Part shown: piece by piece, positions 27,872-36,858 of the stretch
Position numbering within the stretch: the first letter of the stretch is position 1
How the letters are laid out: the number at the start of each line of letters is the position of its first letter
Assembly: GCF_026341775.1 (NCBI RefSeq)
Contig: NZ_JAPEOB010000002.1
Coordinates: 372,001 to 436,000, forward strand
Source of the DNA: Streptomyces sp. NBC_00654
GTDB lineage: Bacteria; Actinomycetota; Actinomycetes; Streptomycetales; Streptomycetaceae
Reading direction: 5' to 3'
Length of the DNA stretch: 64,000 bases
Made by a program: the position numbers and the translations under genes
The notes under the pieces: model-generated
Seen by the model: only the letters and a program-made list of their open reading frames with translations
Databases searched by the model: none
Told to the model about the DNA's origin: nothing

Positions 27872-29506
27872 ATGTACGACGCTGCCATCATCTGCTCGAA
27901 CCTCTCCTTCGCCTGGCCTGACGACACCCCGGTCTTCACGGATCTGTCCTTCACCATGGCTGCCGGTCGCACGGGTCTGGTCGCACCCAACGGTTCCGGC
28001 AAGAGCACGCTGCTCAAACTCATCGCCGGCGAACTCAGGCCCGCCACCGGCTCGGTTTCATTCAACGGAACGCTGGGCTACCTCCCGCAGACCCTCCCTC
28101 TGACCGGAAACCTCACGGTCGCCGAGGTGCTCGGCATCGCCGCCGTGATCCGCGCCCTCGACGCCGTCGAATCCGGGGACGTGAGCGAGGAGCACTTCAC
28201 CACCATCGGTGACGACTGGGACATCGAGGAGCGAACCCGCGCCCAGCTCGACCGTCTCGGACTCGTCGGCCTGGAACTGACCCGGAGCCTGAGCACGCTC
28301 AGTGGCGGCCAGGTCGTCTCACTCGGCCTCGCCGCCCAACTGCTCAGGCGCCCCGATGTGCTGCTGCTCGACGAACCGACCAACAATCTCGACCTGGAAG
28401 CCCGGCACAGGCTCTACGACGTGCTGGCGGACTTCAACGGCTGCCTGCTGCTGGTCAGCCATGACCGCGCGCTGCTCGACCGCATGGAACGTATCGCCGA
28501 ACTCACCGGCGACGAACTGCGCTTCTACGGAGGCAACTTCACCGAGTACCAGGAGGCCGTGCGTGCCGAGCAGGAGGTCGCGGAGAAGAACATCCGCAAC
28601 GCCGAGCAGGAGCTGAAGCGGGAGAAGAGGGAGATGCAGCAGGCCCGCGAGCGGGCCGAGCGCCGCCAGAGCAACGCCGCCCGCAACCTCAAGAACGCGG
28701 GCCTGCCCCGTATCTTCGCCGGCAATATGAAGCGCGGCGCGCAGGAGTCCGCGGGCCGGGCCGGCCAGATGCACGCCTCCCGGGTCAGCGAGGCCAAGTC
28801 CCGGCTCGATGAGGCCGGACGCGCCCTGCGCGAGGAACAGCGGCTCACCCTTGAACTGCCCGGCACCCAGGTGCCCGCAGGACGCAACCTCTTCCTCGGC
28901 GAGGGGATGCAGGTGCACCACTCCGGTCAGGCCGTGTTCACCGACGGCGGCGTCAACCTGACCATCCGCGGCCCCGAGCGGATCGCGCTGACCGGGGCCA
29001 ACGGTGCCGGAAAGACCACCCTGCTGCGACTGATCACCGGCGATCTCGAGCCGGACACCGGAGAGATCACCCGCGGTGACGGACGGATCGCCTATCTCTC
29101 GCAGCGCCTGGACCTGCTTGACCTGGGCCGTACCGTGGCGGAGAATTTCGCCGCCTTCGCCCCCGATCGGGCCGAGGCGGAGCGGATGAACCTGCTCGCC
29201 CGATTCCTCTTCCGGGGCACCCGCGCGCATCTGCCGGTGGGGGCGCTCTCCGGCGGTGAACGGCTGCGCGCCACCCTGGCATGCGTGCTGTGCGCCGAGC
29301 CGGCCCCCCATCTGCTCCTGCTCGACGAGCCGACGAACAACCTCGACCTGGTCAGTGCGGGCCAGCTCGAGAGCGCGCTGAACTCCTACCAGGGCGCCTT
29401 CATGGTGATCAGCCACGACGAGCGGTTCCTTGCCGAGATCGGGGTGAACCGCTGGCTGCGCATCACCGACGGAGCTCTCAAGGAGACCGGAGCACCCGCG
29501 GTGTGA
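27872..29506 (+). CDS. ABC-F ATPase, antibiotic-resistance type (1 of 2)
   Basis: 544 residues from ATG at 27872 (GAGGA upstream). Twin ABC domains: Walker A APNGSGKST and GANGAGKTT, signatures LSGGQ and LSGGERLR, Walker B/D-loop LLLDEPTNNLDLE and LLDEPTNNLD. No membrane segments. The interdomain linker (about residues 230-320) is long, charged and helical (EKNIRNAEQELKREKREMQQ), as in ribosome-protection ABC-F proteins that displace drugs from the peptidyl-transferase centre. The second ABC-F gene lies 79 bp downstream on the same strand. The drug class cannot be told from sequence alone. Confidence 0.9.
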   Translation: MYDAAIICSNLSFAWPDDTPVFTDLSFTMAAGRTGLVAPNGSGKSTLLKLIAGELRPATGSVSFNGTLGYLPQTLPLTGNLTVAEVLGIAAVIRALDAVESGDVSEEHFTTIGDDWDIEERTRAQLDRLGLVGLELTRSLSTLSGGQVVSLGLAAQLLRRPDVLLLDEPTNNLDLEARHRLYDVLADFNGCLLLVSHDRALLDRMERIAELTGDELRFYGGNFTEYQEAVRAEQEVAEKNIRNAEQELKREKREMQQARERAERRQSNAARNLKNAGLPRIFAGNMKRGAQESAGRAGQMHASRVSEAKSRLDEAGRALREEQRLTLELPGTQVPAGRNLFLGEGMQVHHSGQAVFTDGGVNLTIRGPERIALTGANGAGKTTLLRLITGDLEPDTGEITRGDGRIAYLSQRLDLLDLGRTVAENFAAFAPDRAEAERMNLLARFLFRGTRAHLPVGALSGGERLRATLACVLCAEPAPHLLLLDEPTNNLDLVSAGQLESALNSYQGAFMVISHDERFLAEIGVNRWLRITDGALKETGAPAV

Positions 29507-29585
29507 GCCGGCGGCGTACTGACTGGCCCGCGCCCGAGGCCCTGTGCCCGGCGGGCCGAGCATCGATCACGTTCAGAGGTTCCCT

Positions 29586-31304
29586 GTGCCCCAGCCCGCT
29601 CTGCTCGCCCACGACCTCGTCCGAAGCCTCGGGGACCGACGTGTTCTCGACGGCGTCTCCCTGACCGCTTCCCCCGGACACCGCATCGGCCTGATCGGGG
29701 AGAACGGTGTCGGCAAATCCACCCTGCTGCGGGTTCTGGCCGGCGTGGACCAACCTGACGCCGGAAGCGTCAGGCGCCCCGGCGACATCGGCTTCCTGCA
29801 CCAGGAGATGCCTTTCGAGGCCGCATCGTCCCTCACGGCCGTGATGGACGATGCGCTGTGCGAGGCCCGCGAGGACGTCACGGAGCTCGAACGGCTCGGC
29901 GAGGAGCTCGCCCGGGTCCCGGAGGAGGCCCCTGGCCATCAGGACCTCCTCGACGCCTACAGCAGGCGACTTGAGCAGGCACAGGACCGGGAGTCCTGGG
30001 ACGCCGATCGCCGCGCGGCCCTGATGCTCGACGGGCTGGGCCTCGGCGCGGTCGGGCACGACCGGACACTTGGCTCCCTGTCCGGCGGACAGCGCAGCCG
30101 GCTCGCCCTGGCCGCGCTGCTGGTCCGACGGCCGTCGGCGCTGCTGCTGGACGAGCCGACCAACCACCTCGACGACAGCGCCGCCGCCTTCCTGGAGGAA
30201 CAGGTCCGGGGCCTGCCCGGAGCAGTGGTGGTCGCCAGTCACGACCGGGCGTTCCTGGACGCTGTCTGCACCCACCTGGTCGACCTCGACCCGTCGGTGG
30301 ACGGCCCGGTCCGCTATGGCGGCAACTACAGCGCCTACCTGGGTGAGAAGCGCGCCGAGCGGCAGCGCTGGGAGCGGCGGTACGCCGAGGAGCAGGAGGA
30401 ACTGGAGGGACTACGTCACACGGCCGGCGTGACAGCGCACCTGGTCGCGCCGGGCCGGGAACGGCAGGACAACGAGAAGATGGGCTACGGCCACCGGGCC
30501 GGACGAGTGCAGAACCAGATCTCCCGCCGGGTGCGCAATGCCACGCGGCGGCTGGAGGAACTGGAGCGCACCCAGGCCGCCGAGCCACCGCACCCCCTGC
30601 GGTTCGCGGCCGGGGAGCTGGCCGCGCCGGCGGAGGGAGACCCGCGGTCCCTGGTGTCCCTGCGGGACGTACGGGTTCCCGGCCGACTCGCTCTGGACGC
30701 CCTGGAGGTGTCCGCAACCGACCGGCTGTTGGTCACGGGCGGCAACGGGGCGGGCAAGTCGACTCTGCTCGCCGTGCTCGCCGGACGGCTTGCCGCCGAG
30801 GGCGAGGTACGCAGGCGGCACCGGCTGACGGTGGGGCTGCTCACCCAGGACACCGTGTTCGACCGGGACGACCGCACGGTCCACGACACCTATGAGATGT
30901 TGCTGGGGACAGCTCGGGCCGAGAAGGTACCGCTGAGCTCGCTCGGTCTGATGCGCTCGGCCGACGTGGACAAACTCGTCGGCCATCTGTCCGTCGGCCA
31001 GCGCCGACGGCTCGCCCTGGCCCTCCTGGTGGCGCGGCCACCCCAGTTGCTGCTGCTCGACGAACCCACCAACCATCTCTCCCCACGCCTGTGCGACGAG
31101 CTGGAGGAGGCCTTCAACACCGGCCCCGGCGCAATCGTCCTGGCAAGCCACGACCGCTGGCTTCGCCGAAGGTGGCAGGGGCGCGAGATCCGGTTGGAGC
31201 CGGGACGCGGTCAGCGGGAGAGCGGGCAACAGCCCGTTGCCGTCGGGGAGCATGCTCCGAAGCGGTCGCCGGACACGACCGGGACCGAGGCGCCGGATCA
31301 GTGA
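29586..31304 (+). CDS. ABC-F ATPase, antibiotic-resistance type (2 of 2)
   Basis: 572 residues from GTG at 29586 (AGAGG upstream), a start typical of streptomycete ABC-F proteins (PQPALLAHDLVRSLGDR). Twin ATPase domains: Walker A GENGVGKST and GGNGAGKST, signatures LSGGQRSR and LSVGQRRR (a Val in place of Gly in the second), LLDEPTNHLDD and LLDEPTNHLS (the usual D-loop Asp is Ser). The linker (about 250-320) contains AERQRWERRYAEEQEELE and NEKMGYGHRAGRVQ, the type found in OleB/TlrC/LmrC-like proteins. Probable ribosome protection. It may form a transcription unit with the preceding paralogue; the C-terminal tail is disordered. Confidence 0.9.
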   Translation: MPQPALLAHDLVRSLGDRRVLDGVSLTASPGHRIGLIGENGVGKSTLLRVLAGVDQPDAGSVRRPGDIGFLHQEMPFEAASSLTAVMDDALCEAREDVTELERLGEELARVPEEAPGHQDLLDAYSRRLEQAQDRESWDADRRAALMLDGLGLGAVGHDRTLGSLSGGQRSRLALAALLVRRPSALLLDEPTNHLDDSAAAFLEEQVRGLPGAVVVASHDRAFLDAVCTHLVDLDPSVDGPVRYGGNYSAYLGEKRAERQRWERRYAEEQEELEGLRHTAGVTAHLVAPGRERQDNEKMGYGHRAGRVQNQISRRVRNATRRLEELERTQAAEPPHPLRFAAGELAAPAEGDPRSLVSLRDVRVPGRLALDALEVSATDRLLVTGGNGAGKSTLLAVLAGRLAAEGEVRRRHRLTVGLLTQDTVFDRDDRTVHDTYEMLLGTARAEKVPLSSLGLMRSADVDKLVGHLSVGQRRRLALALLVARPPQLLLLDEPTNHLSPRLCDELEEAFNTGPGAIVLASHDRWLRRRWQGREIRLEPGRGQRESGQQPVAVGEHAPKRSPDTTGTEAPDQ

Positions 31305-31612
31305 CCACCCATGACACCGCCCTCGCGCGTATGGCCGAAAACTGGAAACCACTGGATCACCGGGCCCGCAACGCATGATGCGGTTCGGCGGGTAGCCCGG
31401 TATTCGTTCAAGTGCCGTACGCTCAAGGGAGGTTGACCGCAGGCCACGGCCTGTGTGAGGAACCGGCTGCCCCTGGATCCACGTCCTGAGACAGGTCCGC
31501 GGCGGCGTCCGTGCGGCCGTGGACTGAACCCTGGCCTCCCACACATGGTCACGCCCCCGCTGGGGCTCAAGGAGCGCCGTCTGTACACCGCCTCCGTCAG
31601 GGTTACGGGTGT
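31305..31612. other. Convergent intergenic region
   Basis: About 308 bp between the second ABC-F gene and the convergent serine hydrolase. No gene; no strong hairpin recognised. Confidence 0.4.
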
Positions 31613-32554
31613 TCACAGGCGGAGCGCCGACGTGGCGAGAAGGGCGGAAAGAGTCGCGTACGGGTCGGTGTGGTTGTCGCGGGTGAGGACGATGATGCCG
31701 GTGTCCTGGCCGGGAAGCCGGACCAGGAGTGAGCGGTGACCGGGGTTGTCTCCGTGGTGGAAGCGTGCCGGGTGCCCCGCCAAGGTGCCGAGGAATACCC
31801 CGTAGCCGTATCCCGTGACGGTGAGCGGCATCGGGTACTGGATGCGGGGAGCGATGTGGGAGGTGAACATCCTGTGCAGGGAGTCGGGTCCGAGGAGGTG
31901 GCCCCGTTCCAGTGCGCGGGCCCAGCGCGCGAGGTCGCCGGCGGTGGACCACAGGTCGCCGGCGCCCGGGAGGCAGGAAGGGTCCATCTCCCCGTTGCCC
32001 GTGCCGTCCCGGTGGCCCGGGGCAGTGGTGCCGGTGCGGGACAGGCCGAGCGGGCTGAGGACCCGTTCGCGCAGGATGTCGGCGTAGGGGCGTCCGGTGG
32101 TGTGCTCGACCAGCAGGGCCGTGAGGACGTATCCGGGGCTGCTGTAGTGCCATCGCTGCCCCGGCTCGGCCAATGGGAGCAGGCGCATGACGTGGGCGAT
32201 GGTGTCCACGCGGGACAGCGGTGGCGGGAGGGGGCCGGTGTCGGTGTCGGGGTCGGGGCCGGGGCCGGGGCCGGGGCCGGGGCCGGGGTCCCAGTGGGGC
32301 AGACCGGAGGTGTGTGTCAGCAGGTGGTGCACGGTGATGCCGGCCCACGACGACGGGCAGCCGGGAACCCGGTCGACCAGTTGGTCCGTCAGGGCCAGGG
32401 TTCCGTCCTCGGCGAGGAGGAGCGCGGCGGCAGCGGCGAACTGCTTGCTCAGGGACGCAATCTGAAAGTGCTTCCCCACGTCGGCAGCACCCGTGCGCGT
32501 CTCGTACACGACTGCGGGGCCACGGGTCACGAGCACTTCTGTGGTCGGCTCCAT
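31613..32554 (-). CDS. Serine hydrolase, beta-lactamase/D-Ala-D-Ala-carboxypeptidase family
   Basis: 313 residues from ATG at 32554. Class-C-like motifs are present: SLSK (S-x-x-K nucleophile and base), HTSGLPHW, YSS in place of Y-x-N, and a C-terminal FHHGDNPGH, which stands where the usual H/K-x-G motif would be. No signal peptide, so it is probably cytoplasmic, an esterase or peptidase. An unusual (Gly-Pro)n stretch near residues 90-100 is encoded by a GGGGCC microsatellite and sits in the loop after the HTSGLP motif. Its length is slightly short for the family. Confidence 0.85.
   Translation of the reverse strand: MEPTTEVLVTRGPAVVYETRTGAADVGKHFQIASLSKQFAAAAALLLAEDGTLALTDQLVDRVPGCPSSWAGITVHHLLTHTSGLPHWDPGPGPGPGPGPDPDTDTGPLPPPLSRVDTIAHVMRLLPLAEPGQRWHYSSPGYVLTALLVEHTTGRPYADILRERVLSPLGLSRTGTTAPGHRDGTGNGEMDPSCLPGAGDLWSTAGDLARWARALERGHLLGPDSLHRMFTSHIAPRIQYPMPLTVTGYGYGVFLGTLAGHPARFHHGDNPGHRSLLVRLPGQDTGIIVLTRDNHTDPYATLSALLATSALRL
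32255..32288. repeat. GGGGCC hexanucleotide repeat inside the serine hydrolase gene
   Basis: Five perfect GGGGCC units (32255-32284) followed by a partial one. On the coding strand it reads GGCCCC and encodes (Gly-Pro)n. Each unit holds a G4 run, so G-quadruplex formation on the plus strand is plausible. The 6-bp unit changes length without shifting frame. Confidence 0.9.
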
Positions 32555-32639
32555 GAAGGCCAGTCAACCATCCACGGAATCATCGACGTCGTCCCCGACC
32601 GACTGCACCGCCGCTCCAACGGGGACCTGCGGAGACCCT

Positions 32640-32804
32640 GCGGCTCAGGACCGTGAAGGACGAGGAGCACGACGCCGTTGTTCGTTCCGGGCTGCGCGTC
32701 GGTCGCGGCGATCTGAGTCTTGACCGCCTTCAACCCGGGCTTCTTGAGCTGCTCGATGATGTTGCCCGCGCCCTGGATCTGGTTGCCCTCCCAGGTGAGC
32801 ATCG
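32640..32804 (-). pseudogene. Fragment resembling the NTF2 core
   Basis: Encodes MLTWEGNQIQGAGNIIEQL, KAVKTQIAATDAQPG and GVVLLVLHG. The W/F-E-G-x-x-x-Q-G-x-x-x-I-x-x-L and DAQP motifs resemble classical nuclear transport factor 2 more than the usual bacterial SnoaL group. It is joined to a transposase remnant in another frame at about 32804 and lacks the N- and C-terminal thirds. Confidence 0.5.
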
Positions 32805-33075
32805 CGTAGCCGAGTGTCGGCGTCGATGACGTGGTGGTCGGTGGAGTGCCGGTAGTTCTTCGACTGCGCCGGGATGGTGTGGTCGTGGGTGGGCACCAGG
32901 GTGCCCACCCACGATCAGCACGGTGTCCTTGGCGAACCGTTCGCGGGGCTGGAGTGCGAGCATCAAGCCGGGGTGGGCGGTGATCCTTTGGGCTGCGGAC
33001 TTCGGGATACCGAACAGCGGGGGATCTGCCGCACCGTCAAGTTCGTCCGCCAGTACGCCGCGACCAGCGGCGCCC
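32800..33075 (-). pseudogene. IS5-type transposase fragment
   Basis: LFGIPKSAAQRITAH and LALQPRERFAKDTVLIV in one frame, then GTLVPTHDHTIPAQSKNYRH, then STDHHVIDADTRL in another. This is the conserved D-G-T-L-V-P catalytic segment of IS5/DDE transposases. The frame changes inside a 13-bp perfect palindrome (32884-32913), suggesting a deletion there. The ends of the IS are missing. Confidence 0.7.
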
Positions 33076-33276
33076 CGGTCCTCCCGCCGAAGGCCCCACG
33101 GCCGACACGTACAGATCGCGTCCGCACCCTCGCGCCGCAGCAAAAGTCATCCCTCTGCCGAACCGACGCGGGCGCTCAGCCCGGTGAACGGGGCTGACCG
33201 GGAAGAATCCGACAACGTAGTCACACGTGGCATCACAAGATCATTCCGTGGGGTGATCCAAGGGGCGGCCTGCCAT

Positions 33277-33900
33277 TCAGCTGCCGCTCAGGGGAGACTC
33301 CCACGCGGGATCATGTCGCGACCTTCTCTCCAGGTGGGCCAGCAGGTGCTCCGCCGTGGTCGAGGCCGTGTCTTGCGGCGCACCGACCGCAGTCAGGGCG
33401 GCGGTGAGCCTTGCCGGGGCTGCCTCTGGCAGGTCCGGGTCGGTAAGGAGGGGAAGGATCAGCAGGAGGCGGGCGGCTGTGTCCTGGACGCCTTCTGCCG
33501 CGGCGGAAGGGTTGTCAGCCATGCGGACCAGTTCGCGCCACGTCAGTCCCATCCCTGAGAAGTCTCCTTCCCAGTCGGCGATCTGTTGGGCGTAGCGCCT
33601 GTCTGGATGGGTGAGGAGGTAGTCGGTTCCGTAGTCGCCGACCAGGTTGCGGTAGATCACCACAGCTCCGGGACCATCTTCGGCCGGCACCCGGAACACC
33701 GGCCAGTGTTCGGGATCGAAGAGGACGTCGGACATGGCATCGGCATCGGCCCCGTCATCACCGAACCACTCCGGAGCCGGCCGCTCAGCACATGCCCCGT
33801 CACTGCACATCGCCAGAAGGTAGTTCGACCAGAAGCCCAACCGGGCCAGCAGTGACTCGCCCGCCACCAGCGGGCCGTCGTCGTATCCCTTGATCAGCAC
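33277..33900 (-). CDS. Hypothetical protein, possibly SUKH/SMI1-like
   Basis: 207 residues starting MLIKGYDDGPLVAG. Features: EWFGDDGAD, a W-P-V-F-R-V-P strand, VVIYRNLVGDYGTDYLL, then an all-helical C-terminal half with tandem A-x-x-L-T-A repeats. The G-D-Y-G-x-D-Y segment and overall pattern loosely recall SUKH-superfamily proteins (immunity proteins in toxin systems), but I cannot claim membership. No recognised toxin next to it. Codon usage is normal for the host. Confidence 0.55.
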   Translation of the reverse strand: MLIKGYDDGPLVAGESLLARLGFWSNYLLAMCSDGACAERPAPEWFGDDGADADAMSDVLFDPEHWPVFRVPAEDGPGAVVIYRNLVGDYGTDYLLTHPDRRYAQQIADWEGDFSGMGLTWRELVRMADNPSAAAEGVQDTAARLLLILPLLTDPDLPEAAPARLTAALTAVGAPQDTASTTAEHLLAHLERRSRHDPAWESPLSGS

Positions 33901-33919
33901 CCTGGGATCCTGTCACCAG

Positions 33920-34320
33920 GCACCGACATGGTCCGATCCGGGATCGGTACGCGCGGATCACCGGCGTACTGGTGGAGGGCGAACCCGCCGCGCAGTGGGG
34001 GGGGCGTGGGCGACTGGCGGCATGGTCGATCGCAGCCTCTGGCAGACCCTCGCCGGTCACACCAGCGCGGTGAGTGGAGTAGCGACGGGAGTGGTGGACA
34101 GCTGCCCCATCGCCGTCACCGGTGGCGCCGATGAGACGGTACGGGTGTGGGATCCGGCCACCGGCCGGCACGTCGGCGAACCCCTGACCGGCCACACCGG
34201 CTGGGTGCGCGGAATGCCAACGGGGTGGTGGAGGGCCGTCCGGTCGCCGTCACCGGCAGCGGGGACGGGGACGGGGACGGGACCGTGCGGTACGTCCTGG
34301 CGGTGGGACGAACGTGTGGA
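33920..34320 (+). pseudogene. WD40-repeat fragment
   Basis: LAGHTSAVSGVATG, IAVTGGADETVRVWDPATG and LTGHTGWVRG give about one and a half WD40 blades (GH...WD). A frameshift near 34210 follows, then the second blade continues in another frame (NGVVEGRPVAVTGSGDG). No start or downstream blades: a piece of a larger propeller protein. Confidence 0.7.
34261..34278. repeat. (GGGGAC)3 microsatellite
   Basis: Three perfect hexamers inside the WD40 remnant, at the loop between blades. Confidence 0.75.
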
Positions 34321-34328
34321 GCCACGCC

Positions 34329-35741
34329 TCAACGGCGGGCGCGCCGCGCCGTCACCACGGCGGCCAACGGTGCAAGCACGAACAGGCCGAACATCCAGCG
34401 TGCTGTGCTCTGCAGGTCGGTGACCTCCGCGTCGTCGGAGAACCCGATCACGTTGGCGACCGTCCCGGCCAACGCCGAGCCGAAGGCGGTCGCGGTGAGC
34501 TGGATCGTCGTGACCGAGGAACCGGCGAGGTCCTGGTCCTCCTCCGGCGTCAACTGCAGGACCCGGGTGAGCAGATGGGGCCATGCCATGCCGATGCCCC
34601 AGCCCAGCAGGAGCAGCCCGGCGCCCGCCGCCACGACGGTCGTGGCCGCGCCCGAGTGCACCGGGCCGGCGAAGAAGAGCACGACGAGCCCGATCAGGGA
34701 GAAGACCGGGCCGGAGCCGATGATCAACCCCCTGCGGTGCTGCATGCCGCTGCACACGACCGAGCCGAGCGTCCAGCCCGCCGCCAGGACGGCGCCCAAG
34801 TACCCGGCAGCCAGAGGTCCGAGCCCTTGAAGCCGCTGCCCGAAGTAGGGCACGTAGACCTCGACCGTACTGGCGAGCACCAGCAGGGCCATCGTGACGT
34901 AGACGAGCCGCAGCCGCGCGTCCGGGCCGAATGCGGCGGCCGGGATGAGCCGGATCGTCGTACGCCGCTCACGTCGCAGCCAGGCGACCAGGAGCAGCGT
35001 GGCCGCCAGGAGACCAGCGGCATTGACGGCGAGCCGGGACGAGATGCTGGCCGCGGAGATGAGGAGCACGGCCAGGCCGAGCAGGCTCACGCTCACCCAG
35101 GGAATGCGCGGGGCCGACTCCCCCGCCGTCCCCTTGGGCAGTCGCACAGCGCCCCAGAAGGCGAAGAAGAGCAGGAATGGCAGAAGTCCCCAGAACGCGC
35201 CGCGCCAGAAATCGAGTTGGGCGAACAAGCCGCCGAGTGCGGGGCCGACGAGCGTCGCGACGCCCCACATGGCGGAGACGAGCGCCATGGCGCGCGGCCA
35301 CAGTGCCTCGTTCAGCGTGATGCGGACCATGGCGTAGGAGAGAGCGAAGAGCAGCCCGCCTCCGACGCCCTGGACAAGGCGTCCGGCCAGCAGGACGGGC
35401 ATCGTCGGGGCGAGTGCGCAGATCACCGTTCCGGCCGCGAGCAGCAGTGCCGCGAAGCGGTAGCTGGAGCGCGGGCCGCGGGCTCCGAGGACGGCGGACG
35501 CGGCCGTCGACCCGAGCACGGACGCGAACATGAAGATCGTGGTGGCCCAGGCGTACAGATTCGATCCGCCGATGTCGGCGGTGACCGACGGCAGGATGGT
35601 CGCCGCCAGGTAGACGTTCACGGCATGCAGCGCGACTCCGGCCGCGAGCGTCGCCGCGACCTCCCCGTGTTCGCGGCCGAGCAACGCTCCCCATCCGGCT
35701 GGTGACGGTGCCGCAGTCGGCTCCTCGCTTCTGGTGGTCAC
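34329..35741 (-). CDS. MFS drug-exporter-like transporter
   Basis: 470 residues from GTG at 35741, chosen because GGAGGGG lies 6 nt upstream; an ATG at 35765 lies inside the predicted operator and has no ribosome binding site. About 13-14 hydrophobic helices; motif-like GRLVQGVGGG in helix 5 (motif C type of antiporters), ALGARGPR after helix 2. The ending RRARR is short and basic. It is divergent from a TetR regulator 61 bp away, the standard arrangement for an inducible efflux pump. Confidence 0.9.
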   Translation of the reverse strand: MTTRSEEPTAAPSPAGWGALLGREHGEVAATLAAGVALHAVNVYLAATILPSVTADIGGSNLYAWATTIFMFASVLGSTAASAVLGARGPRSSYRFAALLLAAGTVICALAPTMPVLLAGRLVQGVGGGLLFALSYAMVRITLNEALWPRAMALVSAMWGVATLVGPALGGLFAQLDFWRGAFWGLLPFLLFFAFWGAVRLPKGTAGESAPRIPWVSVSLLGLAVLLISAASISSRLAVNAAGLLAATLLLVAWLRRERRTTIRLIPAAAFGPDARLRLVYVTMALLVLASTVEVYVPYFGQRLQGLGPLAAGYLGAVLAAGWTLGSVVCSGMQHRRGLIIGSGPVFSLIGLVVLFFAGPVHSGAATTVVAAGAGLLLLGWGIGMAWPHLLTRVLQLTPEEDQDLAGSSVTTIQLTATAFGSALAGTVANVIGFSDDAEVTDLQSTARWMFGLFVLAPLAAVVTARRARR

Positions 35742-35763
35742 GCGATTCCCCTCCGAGAGATTC

Positions 35764-35783
35764 ATTACGTACCGGAACGGAAT
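35764..35783. promoter_or_regulatory. Probable TetR operator (20-bp imperfect palindrome)
   Basis: ATTACGTACCGGAACGGAAT matches its reverse complement at 16 of 20 positions. It is centred between the divergent MFS and TetR genes and just upstream of the TetR -10. Confidence 0.6.
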
Positions 35784-35790
35784 CTAACAC

Positions 35791-35796
35791 TAGACT
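35791..35796 (+). promoter_or_regulatory. -10 hexamer of TetR gene (leaderless transcript likely)
   Basis: TAGACT ends 6 bp before the ATG at 35803, which places the start point at or next to the start codon. Confidence 0.5.
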
Positions 35797-35802
35797 GGCA
35801 GG

Positions 35803-36474
35803 ATGGCTGAACCGAAACATGCACCGAGAGGCCGGGCCCCGGGCGGCCGCCCTCGCGACGCCTCCATCGACCAGGCGATCCTCGATGCGGTGCTCGATCT
35901 CCTCGACGAGGTCGGGTACGCCCGGCTCACCGTGGAGGCTGTGGCACGGCACGCCGGCACGACGAAACCGGCCGTCTACCGGCGCTGGAAGACCCTGCCC
36001 AGCTTGGTGCTCGACGCCCTGACCGCTCGCCTGGGCCGTCTCGACCCCCCCGCGACCGACTGCACGATCTGCGACCTCAGCGACGCGATCAAGCTGTACG
36101 TCGCCGCATTCCAGCGCATGCCACCGGACGCACTCGCCTCACTGCTCGCCGACTACGGCGACGATCCACAACGCCGCGAGACGTTCATGGCCGCCCTCTT
36201 CGACCCGCCCCGGACCGCCGTCGGCCAGGCGCTCGACGCCGCCATCGCGCGCGGCGACCTGCGCGACGACGTCGACCGGGACCTGCTGCTCGACCTGCTC
36301 GCCTCGCTGGTCCACTACCGTGCTTTGTTCGGCCACGCCGTCACCAGCGACGACGAAGCGGAGCAGGCTGTGCACACGTTGCTGCGGGGAGTCGCGGTCG
36401 ACTATCCGAAGCTGGTGGAGATCAGCCGGAAGAAGGACGGAGATCCGCAGATCCACCACCGCCACACGGAGTGA
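35803..36474 (+). CDS. TetR-family repressor
   Basis: 223 residues from ATG at 35803. N-terminal helix-turn-helix: DQAILDAVLDLLDEVGYARL followed by VEAVARHAGTTKPAVYRRWK. The C-terminal ligand domain is of the TetR_C type with LLDLLASLVHYRALFGH. A basic, disordered N-terminal tail (GRAPGGRPRD) is common in this group. It is probably a repressor of the divergent MFS pump through the palindrome at 35764-35783. Confidence 0.92.
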   Translation: MAEPKHAPRGRAPGGRPRDASIDQAILDAVLDLLDEVGYARLTVEAVARHAGTTKPAVYRRWKTLPSLVLDALTARLGRLDPPATDCTICDLSDAIKLYVAAFQRMPPDALASLLADYGDDPQRRETFMAALFDPPRTAVGQALDAAIARGDLRDDVDRDLLLDLLASLVHYRALFGHAVTSDDEAEQAVHTLLRGVAVDYPKLVEISRKKDGDPQIHHRHTE

Positions 36475-36858
36475 TGCGGACCACCCCGAGCTCCGCCCCG
36501 TGCCAGTCGGCTGCCGGCAGCCGAAGACCGTGCCGCCGCCCTCCTCGTCCCTCCCCCTTCCTCCACGTCGCCCCACGGCGAAGGCCGCGGCGTACCGCTC
36601 ATGCGGGGGCCGTGGGCGCGGGAGGCCGGGCTTCGAGCGCGAGGCTGGTCAGCCGTGTCGGGGTGATCATGGTGCTCCGGGTCTCCGACACGAGGGCGAT
36701 CCGGTTGAGCACCATGTGCGGGAGCATGTGTGCTGGTGACCTTCGCCGCGGAACGAGAACGAGCGGGTGGCGAACGCCCCGAGCGTCACCCCCGCGTCAG
36801 CCTGATCACGCGCGGGTGCATCCGGATGCCGTGGACCGAGTCGAACGCGGGATGGGGC
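36475..36858. other. Intergenic region with possible minus-strand remnant
   Basis: About 380 bp. The minus strand reads FDSVHGIRMHPRVIRLTRG at about 36788-36850 and LNRIALVSETRSTMI at about 36665-36710 in different frames, which look protein-like, but no family is recognised. No intact gene. Confidence 0.3.

Noticed and set aside
28319..29563. 414-codon minus-strand frame opposite the first ABC-F gene
   Set aside because: Shadow frame; the ABC-F motifs on the plus strand are complete.
32884..32913. 13-bp perfect palindrome taken as a terminator
   Set aside because: It lies inside transposase-derived coding sequence where the frame breaks; more likely a deletion or inversion product than a terminator.
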